This document shows, one piece after another, positions 7,961 to 17,545 of a DNA stretch of 64,000 nucleotides. The notes beneath the pieces were generated by a model. The model was not told the origin of the DNA. It saw nothing but the letters and a program-made list of their open reading frames with translations, and searched no databases. Location: positions 1 to 64,000 of the forward strand of contig JANQDY010000149.1 in assembly GCA_028278625.1 (NCBI GenBank), in the 5' to 3' direction. The stretch comes from Thermodesulfobacteriota bacterium. Its GTDB lineage: Bacteria > Desulfobacterota > DSM-4660 > Desulfatiglandales > Desulfatiglandaceae. The number at the start of each line of letters is the position of its first letter. The stretch's first letter is position 1. The translations under genes were made by a program, and so were the position numbers.

Positions 7961-9058
7961 TCAGTCCTCGGGTAGAATGTCCTTTGTGAAGCCCAATCCG
8001 TCAATGAGGATGGACTCATAGGCGGCAAGCACATCCATGGCTGGACCGGCACCCTGGAGAGTGGTTTGTGTAATCATGGTGCCGCTTTTCAGAATACTGG
8101 TTGAGACAGCCTCCGATTGTTCGAATGTAATTCCCAGATCACCGGCCTTTCTAATGCGATACCCTTTTTCGGTTAGTATGGGAGGCAATTTATCCAGATC
8201 AATGACAATCCGTTTTTTGGGTGTGATCACAAAATTCCTTCTCCCGTCCCTGGCACATGTCTCCTCTATGAAGCTATCGCGCAGCGGTTCCGGGAGTCCT
8301 TCCGGCAAAGATCCGCATACGGGGCAGCTTTCCAATTTTTCGATGCGGATGCTGTGAAAGTCCATGCGGCGAAGGTCAATATGGAATAATCTGTTCAGCA
8401 GTTTCGGTTTTCGGCCGATGATCAACTGAACCGCCTCAAAAACCTGAAGGGACGTCACGATTCCCAAGGCAGAGGGATGGACACCAACCACGCCGCATTT
8501 TGGAAGGTCTTTCTCCTTGAGCCCCGGCATAAAACATTCAATGCAGATCGTTTGACCCGGAATAATGGTCGTCAGGTTTCCAAACGCCTCTATGGCCCCT
8601 CCGAAGACATAGGGGACTTTTCGTTTGTTGCATGTTCTGTTAAGCAGATAGCGGGGTTCAGGTCTGTCAAGACCGTCGAGGACCACGTCTGCACCGGCGA
8701 TCAACTGGTCCGCGTTGGTTGTATTCAGCGACTCCGGGATCGGTTCCAACGCCACGTCGGGATTCAACCTGCTTAATTTCCGCATGGCCATTTCCACTTT
8801 CGGCAGGCCCACCGCGTCCACATCATACAGATATTGTCTGTGCAGGTCAGATCGTGAAACAATGTCACGGTCAACCATCCGGAGGCATCCGATCCCCATG
8901 GCAACCAGCTTCAAAGAAATGAGCGAGCCGAGGCCACCCATTCCGATGACACATGCTTTCCCATTCCGGAGTTTGACCTGGCCCTCGTAATCGATGTCCT
9001 GGAGAGCAATCTGCCTGGAATAGATCTCCAGTTCGGCATCTGAGAGTTCCTTTGGCAT
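7961..9058 (-). CDS. MoeB/ThiF-family E1-like adenylyltransferase with C-terminal extension
   Basis: A 365-residue E1-like enzyme that would adenylate the C-terminal Gly of a ubiquitin-like sulfur carrier. Visible are the nucleotide-binding GMGGLGS motif (about 40), RQYL, the zinc pairs CIEC and CPVC, and the conserved PKCGVVG Cys of the MoeB type. After about residue 265 there is an extra domain of about 100 residues (KRIVIDLDKLPP to the end) that I cannot assign. It is convergent with the two-CW regulator. Partner carriers are encoded at 26.9 and 28 kb, but its specificity is unknown. Confidence 0.8.
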   Translation of the reverse strand: MPKELSDAELEIYSRQIALQDIDYEGQVKLRNGKACVIGMGGLGSLISLKLVAMGIGCLRMVDRDIVSRSDLHRQYLYDVDAVGLPKVEMAMRKLSRLNPDVALEPIPESLNTTNADQLIAGADVVLDGLDRPEPRYLLNRTCNKRKVPYVFGGAIEAFGNLTTIIPGQTICIECFMPGLKEKDLPKCGVVGVHPSALGIVTSLQVFEAVQLIIGRKPKLLNRLFHIDLRRMDFHSIRIEKLESCPVCGSLPEGLPEPLRDSFIEETCARDGRRNFVITPKKRIVIDLDKLPPILTEKGYRIRKAGDLGITFEQSEAVSTSILKSGTMITQTTLQGAGPAMDVLAAYESILIDGLGFTKDILPED

Positions 9059-9433
9059 CCTTCAACCTCGATTCTCATCTGTTGAGTCGTTATGACAGGC
9101 CGTACGAAACATGAAGGTTTTTCGGGCGACAGGGTCAGCCATCACCGGCTGAAAAAGGGTTTCTACAGGGCCCATTGACACCAGATACCACAATGTGGTA
9201 TCTGGTGTCAATGGGCTTTTAGGGTTTGCGAAACATTTGAACCCCGGCATTTTGTCGGAAAAGGGCGCCCTCCGCAAAGCAGGCCTGAAATGACCAGTCC
9301 GCCCGCCGGTCCCATGGGGCGCCACGGGCGTAGAATCCTTACAGGCAGTCGCCCATAGCCATGGCATTGGGCGTTGCTTAAAGCATTTGAAGGCTGTTAA
9401 GAAAGATAAGTAATTGAAATGATTAGGTAGGAA
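9059..9433. other. Intergenic region with long palindrome
   Basis: This spacer between the E1-like gene and tRNA-Gln has no supported gene. Its only clear structure is the perfect palindrome at 9170-9216. Confidence 0.5.
9170..9216. repeat. Perfect 47-bp palindrome (23-bp arms, 1-nt centre)
   Basis: Arms 9170-9192 and 9194-9216 are exact reverse complements around a single A at 9193. The core TACCACA-A-TGTGGTA matches the site at 5523-5537. On the plus strand it is followed by TTTTAGGG, a weak U tract. It could act as a hairpin terminator between tRNA-Gln and the E1-like gene, or as an extended operator; the shared core favours a protein-binding role. Confidence 0.7.
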
Positions 9434-9507
9434 TGGCTGGGGGACGAGGATTCGAACCTCGGTTAACGGGGCCAGAACCCGTCGTATTACCCCTATACGA
9501 TCCCCCA
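9434..9507 (-). tRNA. tRNA-Gln (CTG)
   Basis: The minus strand folds as a complete 74-nt tRNA with acceptor TGGGGGA/TCCCCCA, discriminator G, encoded CCA at 9434-9436, anticodon stem ACGGG/CCCGT and loop TTCTGGC giving anticodon CUG. The T loop TTCGAAT is standard. Confidence 0.95.
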
Positions 9508-9595
9508 GCAAAGATTCGGAGTTTATCAATCTTTCTTGAAATGTCAAGCCAAAAATGCCTGGCGCCAATGAGGAAGAGACAGGACAAAGGGGATC

Positions 9596-10594
9596 CTATG
9601 GACTCACCTTCCAGCATCTGACCCAGTGATCACCGGCAAAACGGGAGAACGGAATATCCGCTTTTTTGCATCTTTCTTCCACGATGGGGCATCTCCCCTG
9701 AAATTTGCACCCCGGTGGCGGATCCAGCGGGCTGGGAACATCCCCCTTGAGGGGCGTTATAGACTCGAGTGAACTTGCTGGAACAATTTTCGGAACAGCG
9801 GAAAGGAGTGCCAGGGTATAGGGATGTAAGGGCCTTTCGAAGAGTTCCTCGGTGTTGGCGTATTCCATGATGTGCCCCAGGTACATGACGGCCACCCGGT
9901 CGCTCAGGTAACTGACAACATTGAGGTCGTGGGATATGAAAAGATAGCTCAGTTCCAGTCGGGCCTGCAGGTCCTTTAGAAGGTTGATGATCTGGGCCTG
10001 TATGGACACATCAAGGGCGGAAATCGGTTCATCGCAGATGATAAGTGAAGGGTTGACGCTCAGAGAGCGGGCGATGCCAACCCGTTGGCGCTGGCCCCCG
10101 CTGAATTCATGGGGGTATCGATCGGCACTCCCGGGCCAGATGCCCACCATTTCCATGAGTTCGTCCCTGCGGGGCTTGCGCTGGTTTTTGGGCAGGCCGA
10201 TACAGCGAAGACCTTCATCAATGCTCTGGCCGATGGTCATGCGAGGGTTGAGGGAACCGTAGGGGTCCTGAAAGACAATCTGAATCTCTTTTCTCAAGGG
10301 CTGCATCTCCTTGAGTGAAAGACCGCTGATGTCTCGACCTTTATAGCGTATCTTCCCCGAATCCGGGTCCAACAGCCTCAGGATCAGGCGCCCCACCGTC
10401 GATTTACCGCATCCGCTCTCCCCCACCAGGCCAAGGCTTTTGCCCTTTTCTATTTCAAAGTCAACACCGTCCACGGCTTTTACCAGCGCAGCGACCCGTT
10501 GAAGGAATCCCCTGCGAACAGGGAAATATTTCTTGAGCCCCTCAACTTTCAGGGTGGTAGCAGGACCATTATGCTTTTTTTGCGTTATCATCAT
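9596..10594 (-). CDS. oppF: Peptide-type ABC importer ATPase (OppF/DppF family)
   Basis: ATPase of a peptide/nickel-type importer, 332 residues. Walker A GESGCGKST, Q-loop VFQDPYGSLNPR, signature [14 protein letters not shown], Walker B LIICDEPISALD and the H-loop SHDLNVV are all present. The C-terminal oligopeptide extension has the Cys-containing FQGRCPI.EERC pattern that can hold an Fe-S cluster or disulfide in this family. It abuts the OppD-like gene with no gap and is last in a five-gene minus-strand operon. The substrate cannot be read from sequence. Confidence 0.88.
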   Translation of the reverse strand: MMITQKKHNGPATTLKVEGLKKYFPVRRGFLQRVAALVKAVDGVDFEIEKGKSLGLVGESGCGKSTVGRLILRLLDPDSGKIRYKGRDISGLSLKEMQPLRKEIQIVFQDPYGSLNPRMTIGQSIDEGLRCIGLPKNQRKPRRDELMEMVGIWPGSADRYPHEFSGGQRQRVGIARSLSVNPSLIICDEPISALDVSIQAQIINLLKDLQARLELSYLFISHDLNVVSYLSDRVAVMYLGHIMEYANTEELFERPLHPYTLALLSAVPKIVPASSLESITPLKGDVPSPLDPPPGCKFQGRCPIVEERCKKADIPFSRFAGDHWVRCWKVSP

Positions 10595-11593
10595 CTATGG
10601 TTTTCGAGCCAGAACCGGGCAGCGGCTCCGATGTCCCTCCTCAAGGTGTATGATCTCGGGCAATCCGGTTTTACAGTCCGCAAGAGCATGGGCGCATCTG
10701 GGATGAAACGGGCATCCTTCCGGCTTGAATGCGGGATTGGGGACCGTGCCGGGGATATTGTGAAGGCGGTGGCCCCGCTTTTTCCGGTCGGGAAGCGACG
10801 CCAAAAGCCCCCGGGTGTAAGGATGAGCAGGGTTTTCAAAAACTTGCCGGGTGTTTCCTTCTTCAACAATAAGTCCCGCATACATGACGTAAACGCGGTC
10901 CGCAATGCCTGAAACAACGCCCAGATCGTGGGTGATATAGAGAATGGACATGGAAGCCGTTTCCTGCACGGACCTGAGCAATTTCAGGATCTGCGCCTGT
11001 ACAGTGACATCCAGGGCAGTGGTCGGCTCATCGGCGATCATCAAATCCGGGTTGCAGGCAAGGGCCATGGCGATCATCACCCGTTGCCGTTGTCCGCCAC
11101 TCAACTGGTGCGGATAATCCTTAAGCCGTTCCTCGGGAGAGGGGATTCCCATGTCTTTGAGCAATTGAATGCATCGCTTGTCCAGGGCATCCTGCTCGAT
11201 GGTTTCATGGGTTCGAATGGCCTCTCCGATCTGGTTTCCGATGGTAAAAACAGGGTTCAGGGACGTCAGAGGTTCCTGAAAGACCATGGATATCTGGTTT
11301 CCTCTGATCTTCTGCATGGCACTATCGTCAAGTTCAAGAAGGTCTTCCCCTTTAAAGAGGATGCGCCCGCCTTCGATTTCTCCGGGAGGGTTGGGGATGA
11401 GCCCCAAAGCGGCCAGGGCGGAGACGGTCTTGCCGCATCCCGATTCCCCAACCAGACAGACGGTCTCGCCCGCGCAAATGTTGTAGCTGACGCCGTCAAC
11501 GGCCCGGGAAATCTTGTTGTGGCCGTAGAAGTAGACCCTGAGGTCCTCTGTACTGAGGAGCGGTTTGTGGGAATGTACGGGTTCGGTTTCCAA
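10595..11593 (-). CDS. oppD: Peptide-type ABC importer ATPase (OppD/DppD family)
   Basis: First ATPase of the importer, 332 residues, with Walker [21 protein letters not shown] at the Q-loop, signature [14 protein letters not shown], Walker [13 protein letters not shown] and H-loop THDLGVV. The C-terminus carries the family extension with [11 protein letters not shown]. It lies 14 bp downstream of the second permease. It pairs with the OppF-like ATPase to power transport at the inner membrane. Confidence 0.88.
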   Translation of the reverse strand: METEPVHSHKPLLSTEDLRVYFYGHNKISRAVDGVSYNICAGETVCLVGESGCGKTVSALAALGLIPNPPGEIEGGRILFKGEDLLELDDSAMQKIRGNQISMVFQEPLTSLNPVFTIGNQIGEAIRTHETIEQDALDKRCIQLLKDMGIPSPEERLKDYPHQLSGGQRQRVMIAMALACNPDLMIADEPTTALDVTVQAQILKLLRSVQETASMSILYITHDLGVVSGIADRVYVMYAGLIVEEGNTRQVFENPAHPYTRGLLASLPDRKKRGHRLHNIPGTVPNPAFKPEGCPFHPRCAHALADCKTGLPEIIHLEEGHRSRCPVLARKP

Positions 11594-11607
11594 GTTCGAG
11601 CAGACCT

Positions 11608-12765
11608 CTAATCTTGCCTCAGCTTTGGGTTGAGAGCGTCCTTCAGCCCTTCACCGAAGAGATTGAAACAGAGCACCACAATCAGAATTGCAATGCCCGG
11701 CACAAATGTCAGCCAAGGCGCGTCAAAGATGAAGCGTTTGCCATCGGAAAGGATGTTCCCCCAGGTTGCGTACGGCGGGGGAACGCCAAAGCCAAGGAAA
11801 CTGAGGCCGGCCTCGGTCAGAATGGCGGTGGCGATACCGATGGTGGCCGAGACCAGCACCGGGGCGATGGCGTTGGGCATCATATGCCTGAAAATAATCC
11901 GGAAATTGCCCACCCCCAGGGCTTTGGCGGCACTTACGAAATCCTGCTCTCGCAAGGAAAGGAATTCGGCCCGCACAAACCGTGTGGTTCCCATCCAACT
12001 GGTGAGTCCGATAACGATCATGATATTGTAGATGCTGGCCGGCAGGAGCGCCACAACCGTTAAGATCAGGAAGAAACTGGGAAAACAGAGCATGATATCC
12101 ACCATGCGCATGATGAGGGTATCAAAGGAAAAGGCGCTTTTCCGAAGCCACAAGGGCATGAAACGGTTCTCTTTTTCTTTTCTTGCCTTAAAGGAGAGCA
12201 GGAGGATGAAAATGCCCACGGCCAGGAGGCCGCAGCCGGATGCGATCCATTGAAGGAAGAAGAAGATACTACCGGTCATGAGAAGCACAACCCCCAGGAT
12301 CTGATCATAACCGATGCCGTTCTGTCCGTAAAATCCTGCCAGTCCCCCCAGGAAGACGCCCACGATGACGGCGATACCCACCGCCACAAACCCCACCGTT
12401 AGCGATACCCATGCCCCCTGAAGCATTCTTGCAAATACATCCCGCCCCAGGTCGTCCGTTCCCAAGAGATAAAGGCCCAAGGTGGGAGTTTCATGGGCTT
12501 TGAGTGTCTCCAGGTTGGGCCTGCTGAAAGGCGGCAGCAGTTTTTCCTGAAGCCGGACAAGGGATGGATTGAACACCGGGTCCTGGCCGGAGGTCAACAG
12601 AACCCCCATGACGGCGGTGGCAAAGAAACCCAGAAAAATAATGAGCCCCACCACGGCAAGACGATTCTGGTTGAACAGATCGAAACGTTCTTGAAACCAG
12701 GATTGCTTCGGCGCTCTCGGGCCGTCCAGGGCTTCCGGTGTATCGATGCGGGTCTCTTCCATCAT
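11608..12765 (-). CDS. oppC: Peptide-type ABC permease (OppC/DppC family) with extra membrane insert
   Basis: Inner-membrane permease, 385 residues, about 90 longer than usual. An N-terminal membrane helix (VVGLIIFLGFFATAVMG) precedes the conserved block GTDDLGRDVFARMLQGA. The transport core includes the EAA-type loop SAAKALGVGNFRIIFRHMMPN. The extra length is an insertion of about 50 residues with two hydrophobic helices (VVLLMTGSIFFFLQWIA and LLAVGIFILLLSF) between core helices. It starts three bases after the upstream permease stop. Confidence 0.85.
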   Translation of the reverse strand: MMEETRIDTPEALDGPRAPKQSWFQERFDLFNQNRLAVVGLIIFLGFFATAVMGVLLTSGQDPVFNPSLVRLQEKLLPPFSRPNLETLKAHETPTLGLYLLGTDDLGRDVFARMLQGAWVSLTVGFVAVGIAVIVGVFLGGLAGFYGQNGIGYDQILGVVLLMTGSIFFFLQWIASGCGLLAVGIFILLLSFKARKEKENRFMPLWLRKSAFSFDTLIMRMVDIMLCFPSFFLILTVVALLPASIYNIMIVIGLTSWMGTTRFVRAEFLSLREQDFVSAAKALGVGNFRIIFRHMMPNAIAPVLVSATIGIATAILTEAGLSFLGFGVPPPYATWGNILSDGKRFIFDAPWLTFVPGIAILIVVLCFNLFGEGLKDALNPKLRQD

Positions 12766-12768
12766 GAT

Positions 12769-13728
12769 CTAGAGTCTGATCCTCGGGTCCACCGCCAGGT
12801 AGAGGAGGTCTGAAATAAAGGTTCCCGCCAGCACCAGCACGGCGGAAAGAAAATTAACGGTCAAAATGATCGGGTAGTCCCTGGCAAGAATCGCTTCATA
12901 GGCCATTCTTCCCATACCCGGCCAGGAGAAGATGCTTTCAATAATGACGGAGCCGCCGATGAGTCCCGGCAGAATCAGTCCGAACATGGTAACAAAGGGG
13001 AGCAGGGCATTCCGTAGGGCGTGCTTGTAGTGCACCTGATCCGATGGCAGCCCTTTGGCACGGGCTGTCCGCACATAGTCCTGCCCTTCCACTTCGAGCA
13101 TCTGGCTCCTGACATACCGGGAAAGGACGGCGATGCCGCCCGTGGCGCCCAAGAGGGACGGCAAAAGGAGATGCCAGATGCGATCCATGAAGAGATTGGG
13201 CCATGGTGCATCTCCCATGCCGTAGGTTTCCATGCCGATGACCGGCACATGGAAGACCGTCACCACTAAAATGATGAGGATATAGGCGAAAAAGAACCCC
13301 GGTATGGAAATCAAAAAATAGGACAGGAATGTGGCACTCCGGTCATAGATGCCGCCCCTGTGGATGGCGGACCGGATACCCACCGGAAAGGAAAGGGTCC
13401 AGGTTAAAAGCGTCCCCACGATGAAGAGCGGAAGGCTGTTCAGGAACCGTTCCCAGATTTTTTTGAGAACCGATTGATTGTCCTTCCAGGAGACGATTTT
13501 TCCCGTGAAGAGATCCCGGTAGAAGTAGACGTACTGGATATACAAGGGCTCATCCAGGTGAAATTGTTTCTTAAACCGTTCCACCATCTCCGGCGTGAAT
13601 TTGGGATTCATGGGGTCAATCTGGCTCGGTTCACCCGGCGCCAGGTGGATGATCAAAAAGGAAATCACGGAAACAAAGAAGAGCGTGATGGTTTTTTGAA
13701 CGATGCTTCTTCCGATAAACGAAAACAT
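12769..13728 (-). CDS. oppB: Peptide-type ABC permease (OppB/DppB family)
   Basis: Inner-membrane permease of 319 residues with the typical OppB N-terminus (IVQKTITLFFVSVISFLIIHLAPGEP), about six membrane helices and the EAA-type loop YVRTARAKGLPSDQVHYKHALRNALLP near the C-terminus. Length is standard. It is the partner of the OppC-like permease. The intervening sequence to the solute-binding protein is 44 bp. Confidence 0.87.
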   Translation of the reverse strand: MFSFIGRSIVQKTITLFFVSVISFLIIHLAPGEPSQIDPMNPKFTPEMVERFKKQFHLDEPLYIQYVYFYRDLFTGKIVSWKDNQSVLKKIWERFLNSLPLFIVGTLLTWTLSFPVGIRSAIHRGGIYDRSATFLSYFLISIPGFFFAYILIILVVTVFHVPVIGMETYGMGDAPWPNLFMDRIWHLLLPSLLGATGGIAVLSRYVRSQMLEVEGQDYVRTARAKGLPSDQVHYKHALRNALLPFVTMFGLILPGLIGGSVIIESIFSWPGMGRMAYEAILARDYPIILTVNFLSAVLVLAGTFISDLLYLAVDPRIRL

Positions 13729-13772
13729 AAGACCCGCCTAATGCAAACCAAACTTAACAGTGAACCGCTTTA

Positions 13773-15911
13773 TTACCAATTTTCGGCCGACATTTCGGGC
13801 ATATTGGGAATCTTGACCCATTTGTTGAAATGGAATTTATAAGTACCCGTTTTGGTCGGTTTGATCTTTTTATAAAGCATGTTGCCGTCTTCATCAAAAT
13901 CCTTAATCACCACACGCTTGTCCAGCACGGCCGTCCATTTCCCCACGTAAAGGAACGTATAGGGCTGCTCCTCCGCGATGATCTTGTGGAATTCATGGCA
14001 GTATTCAACCTGCTTTTCATGGTTGTATTCCCTTCGGATTTTGATGATCAGCTCGTCGGCCTTCTTGTTTTTGAAGCTTACAAAATTCAATTGGTATGGA
14101 TGGGTCTGGCTGGAATGCCAGATCTGATAAAGATCCGGATTGATTCCCATTTGCCAGCCAAGTACGACGGCATCAAAGTCATGTTTGTCCACCCGTTCCT
14201 TTATGAACACGGACCATTCCAATAGATCCGTCCGCACATCAATGCCGATCTGCCGCCATGCGTCCTGGGCGATGGCCAAGATGGCCTTTCGAATGTCATT
14301 GCCGCTGTTACTGATCAGGGTGAACTGAAACGGTTTTCCGTCCTTTTCCAGCCAGCCGGCCTTGTTCATTTTAAATCCCGCTTCCTGAAGCAGTCTTAAC
14401 GCCCCTTCGGGATCATAGGGCAATGGTGGAATTTTATGGTCATAGTAATCGGTCTGTTTTACAAAGGGGCCGGTGATGATTTCACCCTGGCCGTACAACA
14501 CATAATCGATGATTTTATTGACGTCAATGGCCATGCCAAGCGCCCTTCGCACCCTCACATCATCGAAAGGGGGTCTTTCCATGTTGTAACCGATATAGGA
14601 ATACCCGAATGATGTTCCTGAAAAGCTTTGGAACCGGGGATCTTCCTTTAATCGTTTCACCTGGTGCGGCTGCACATTGTAAGCATCCAGGGTTCCCGCA
14701 TAAAATTCCATCTCCTGGGTCAAAAGGTCGGGAATGATGCGCATGACGTATTTTTTATAGTTGGGAGGACCCTCCCAGTAATCTTCAAAAGCCTTAAGAC
14801 TGATAAACTGATCCGACTTCCATTCCAGAAAGGTAAAGGGCCCGCAACCGACCGGATGCCGGTTAAAGCGGCTTTGCCGCATGGCGTAGTTTTCAGGGTC
14901 TTGGCCAAAGGTTTCCGCCTCCCTTTTAAGGGCCTCCCAATCGAGCAGGTGCTGGGGCAGTACGCCCATGCCCCAGGTGCTTATGGCGGGCGAATAGAGC
15001 CGTTTATAAACGATCCGGACTTTCAGGGGGTCCAACACTTCCACGGACTTGACCGGTTCATAGTCGGAAATCCTGGGGGAAAGATTCTTGGGGTCCATGA
15101 TGGCTTCATAGGTAAATCGCACGTCATTTGCATCGAAGAGGTGCCCGTCATGGAACTTCACATTGGGACGAAGGTTGAAAACCAGTACGGGGTTATGCTC
15201 TGTTGCGGGTAAGATCGCTTTGGCCCATGCCATTCGCTGTTTTTCTGCAATCGGCGATTCAGCGTTCACATATTGGGCCCCATCAAAGGTGGAAAAATAG
15301 TCACTCCCTAGGACTTCGGAAAGGCGGGTGAAGAGATCCTGGTCAACTTCCGAAAGGACGAGCTTGATGCGGCAGGGAGCTTTGACACGGATTTTCACCG
15401 AACCCGTCTCTTTCTTCGATTGGGCATTCTTCATGTTCTTTGTGACCACCCATTCCTTGGGGGGGAGCAGAATGACCGATTGGATGCGTTTCAGAGACGC
15501 TTTGACCCTTGGCGAAAAGGTTTGGCTGTTTTCTATCGCCTGTTCAAGAAATTGGACCACTGCTGATGCATCCGGCAGCTCTCTCTCTGATATCTGGGCA
15601 TTCTCGTTGATATAGAAATAGGCTTCCTCAAAGATTTTCCAGGAGGTGGCCAGTCGTCCGCGAAACCTGAGTTCCTCGTCATAATCAATCAAACCTTCGA
15701 AAACCAGTCCCTCGATTTGGCTGCTGGCGGTGTTGGCAGACAGGATGGGGTTCAAGAGGGTCGCATCCCCAATGGATGCATTGATGTACTCTTTTAAGCG
15801 GTTGGGGTTCCCTTTGGTCTGCTCCTCATAGGTGGGGACCCAAAAATAGGACTGAAGCAGGAAAAGGACAATGATGGTTGGGACCAGGATCAGAAAACGT
15901 TTGGTGGTCAT
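13773..15911 (-). CDS. Large family-5 solute-binding protein of peptide-type importer
   Basis: Extracytoplasmic binding protein of 712 residues, well above the usual 500-600. An N-terminal hydrophobic helix (LILVPTIIVLFLLQSYF) without a clear cleavage or lipobox suggests membrane anchoring. The SBP_bac_5 fold is shown by NPILSANTASSQIEGLVFEGLIDYDEEL and by VRRALGMAIDVNKIIDYVLYGQGE. Extra length sits at about residues 100-230, where a region with no clear homology (KASLKRIQSVILLPPKEW) separates the two N-terminal pieces. First gene of the operon; the divergent spacer to the AhpD-like gene is about 285 bp. Confidence 0.82.
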   Translation of the reverse strand: MTTKRFLILVPTIIVLFLLQSYFWVPTYEEQTKGNPNRLKEYINASIGDATLLNPILSANTASSQIEGLVFEGLIDYDEELRFRGRLATSWKIFEEAYFYINENAQISERELPDASAVVQFLEQAIENSQTFSPRVKASLKRIQSVILLPPKEWVVTKNMKNAQSKKETGSVKIRVKAPCRIKLVLSEVDQDLFTRLSEVLGSDYFSTFDGAQYVNAESPIAEKQRMAWAKAILPATEHNPVLVFNLRPNVKFHDGHLFDANDVRFTYEAIMDPKNLSPRISDYEPVKSVEVLDPLKVRIVYKRLYSPAISTWGMGVLPQHLLDWEALKREAETFGQDPENYAMRQSRFNRHPVGCGPFTFLEWKSDQFISLKAFEDYWEGPPNYKKYVMRIIPDLLTQEMEFYAGTLDAYNVQPHQVKRLKEDPRFQSFSGTSFGYSYIGYNMERPPFDDVRVRRALGMAIDVNKIIDYVLYGQGEIITGPFVKQTDYYDHKIPPLPYDPEGALRLLQEAGFKMNKAGWLEKDGKPFQFTLISNSGNDIRKAILAIAQDAWRQIGIDVRTDLLEWSVFIKERVDKHDFDAVVLGWQMGINPDLYQIWHSSQTHPYQLNFVSFKNKKADELIIKIRREYNHEKQVEYCHEFHKIIAEEQPYTFLYVGKWTAVLDKRVVIKDFDEDGNMLYKKIKPTKTGTYKFHFNKWVKIPNMPEMSAENW

Positions 15912-16096
15912 GAAGAATAAGCATGCGATCTAAATTGTAACTGATCGGTTTCAGGTATCATTCAATCTTGGGATCGAGAATAGAGAATTGCTTGTTTGAC
16001 GTCAAGAAAAAAGGATCAAGTTGGGATGACTCAAGTATAAACAGTTCCGTGACGCCGCAAAACCGAAGCAATTTTGAGAACCGTTGTGGCCGTCTC

Positions 16097-16125
16097 TTGA
16101 CATTTCAGAAGACCCATAATATCTT
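16097..16125 (+). promoter_or_regulatory. Sigma-70 promoter for arsenosugar genes
   Basis: TTGACA at 16097-16102, a 17-base spacer and TATCTT at 16120-16125 lie 72 bp before the AhpD-like start codon. The -35 box is consensus. Confidence 0.5.
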
Positions 16126-16196
16126 TTTATAACAAAAATTAATGAATTTTCAGGTATTTTCTCTCTAATGATCCTCCAATTCCAAGGAATGAGAAA

Positions 16197-16529
16197 ATGG
16201 AAACATACTACAAACCGGAAGACCTGCCCAAGTTCCCGGACATCAACAAGCAGGTGCCCGAGCTGGCCGAGAAGTTCTTTGACTACTATAACGCGGTATT
16301 TGCCGAAGGCGCCCTGACAGAGCGAGAAAAAGCCCTTATTGCCCTTTCCGTGGCCCACGCGGTCCAGTGCCCCTATTGTATTGACGCTTTTACCCAGGCG
16401 TGTTTGGAAAAGGGTTCCAACCTGGAGGAAATGACGGAGGCAATTCATGTGGTAACGGCCATCAGAGGAGGGGCTTCCCTGGTTCACGGCGTTCAAATGC
16501 GCAACATCGCGGAGAAGCTCTCCATGTAA
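16197..16529 (+). CDS. Arsenosugar-associated AhpD/CMD-like protein
   Basis: A 110-residue carboxymuconolactone-decarboxylase/AhpD-fold protein with the redox motif CPYC (about residue 62) and the following helix HGVQMRNIAEKL. The family is typically encoded beside ArsS and is annotated as arsenosugar-biosynthesis-associated peroxidase-like; the sequence ALTEREKALIALSVAHAVQCPYCIDA fits. It is 14 bp upstream of arsS and shares its transcript. The exact reaction is not established. Confidence 0.82.
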   Translation: METYYKPEDLPKFPDINKQVPELAEKFFDYYNAVFAEGALTEREKALIALSVAHAVQCPYCIDAFTQACLEKGSNLEEMTEAIHVVTAIRGGASLVHGVQMRNIAEKLSM

Positions 16530-16543
16530 GAAGGGATCAGCCC

Positions 16544-17545
16544 ATGGAAATCAGGCGATCTTCACAGCTGGCGGCCGCTTTTGAAGCGGAGCCGCCCCTG
16601 TTTTTCAGAACGCTTCAGTCACATGGCATCAAACTGGTGCGCGAAGAGACCACGACCCTTCAGGTGAATGTGGGTCTTTTGTGCAACCAGAACTGCCGTC
16701 ATTGTCATTTGGAAGCAGGGCCCGGCCGGTCTGAAGTCATGGGCACGGATACAATGGATGCGGTTATTGCCTTTGCTGAAAGATGCGGTTTTGAGACCGT
16801 CGATATTACCGGCGGGGCCCCGGAGCTGAATCCCCACATCCATCAGCTCATCGAAGGTCTTTGGAGGTGCTCAAAACGGATCCTGTTCCGTTCAAACCTA
16901 AGTGTCTTAGGTGATGGAAACCATGAGGATTTGATTCAATTGCTCAAGGAAAAGGGGATTGCCGTTGTTGCCTCCCTTCCCTCAATAAACGAGCTTCAGA
17001 CGGACTCACAGCGGGGAACGGGCGTTTTCGAGAAGAGTGTGGCGACCCTCTTAAAGCTGAATGGCGCAGGTTACGGTAACGTTGGGACGGGTCTGGAACT
17101 GAATCTCGTCACAAATCCCGCAGGGGCCTTTCTGCCGGGGTCACAGGACCAGGTGGAAAAGCGGTTTCGAGAAGTCCTCATGAAGAAGTGGGGTATCGTA
17201 TTCAACAGCCTTTTCGCCTTTGCCAATGTTCCGCTGGGTCGATTTCGCCGTTGGCTCGAGGATAAGGGAAACCTTGAATCCTATTTGGAACGTCTTTCTT
17301 CAAACTTCAATGTTTGTGCGGTGGATGGTCTCATGTGCAGAAACCTGATTTCCGTTTCGTGGGACGGGTTTCTATATGACTGCGATTTCAATCTGGCAAA
17401 AGGGCTCCACATGGGAGGGCAGAAAACCCATGTATCGGAAATGGCCGGGCCTCCCCCTGCGGGGAGCCCGATTGCCTGCGGCGATCACTGTTATACATGT
17501 ACTGCTGGTTCCGGGTTCACCTGAGGCGGCGCCATCAATGCCTGA
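16544..17545 (+). CDS. arsS: Arsenosugar radical SAM enzyme ArsS, probable selenoprotein
   Basis: Radical SAM enzyme of arsenosugar biosynthesis. The SAM cluster motif is CNQNCRHC (about residue 50), followed by ITGGAPELNPH; the C-terminal Cys-rich domain has VCAVDGLMCRNL, YDCDFN and HCYTCTAGSG. The ATG at 16544 is preferred over the upstream frame, which runs into the preceding gene. A plain reading stops at UGA 17522-17524 right after GSGFT, exactly where relatives have Cys followed by GG; reading through gives GGAINA and a UGA stop at 17543-17545. I therefore extend the gene and propose selenocysteine, 333 residues. Confidence 0.75.

Noticed and set aside
10499..12063. Plus-strand open frames across the importer ATPases and permease
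   Set aside because: They are antisense to complete ABC transporter genes with all motifs and show no recognisable protein.
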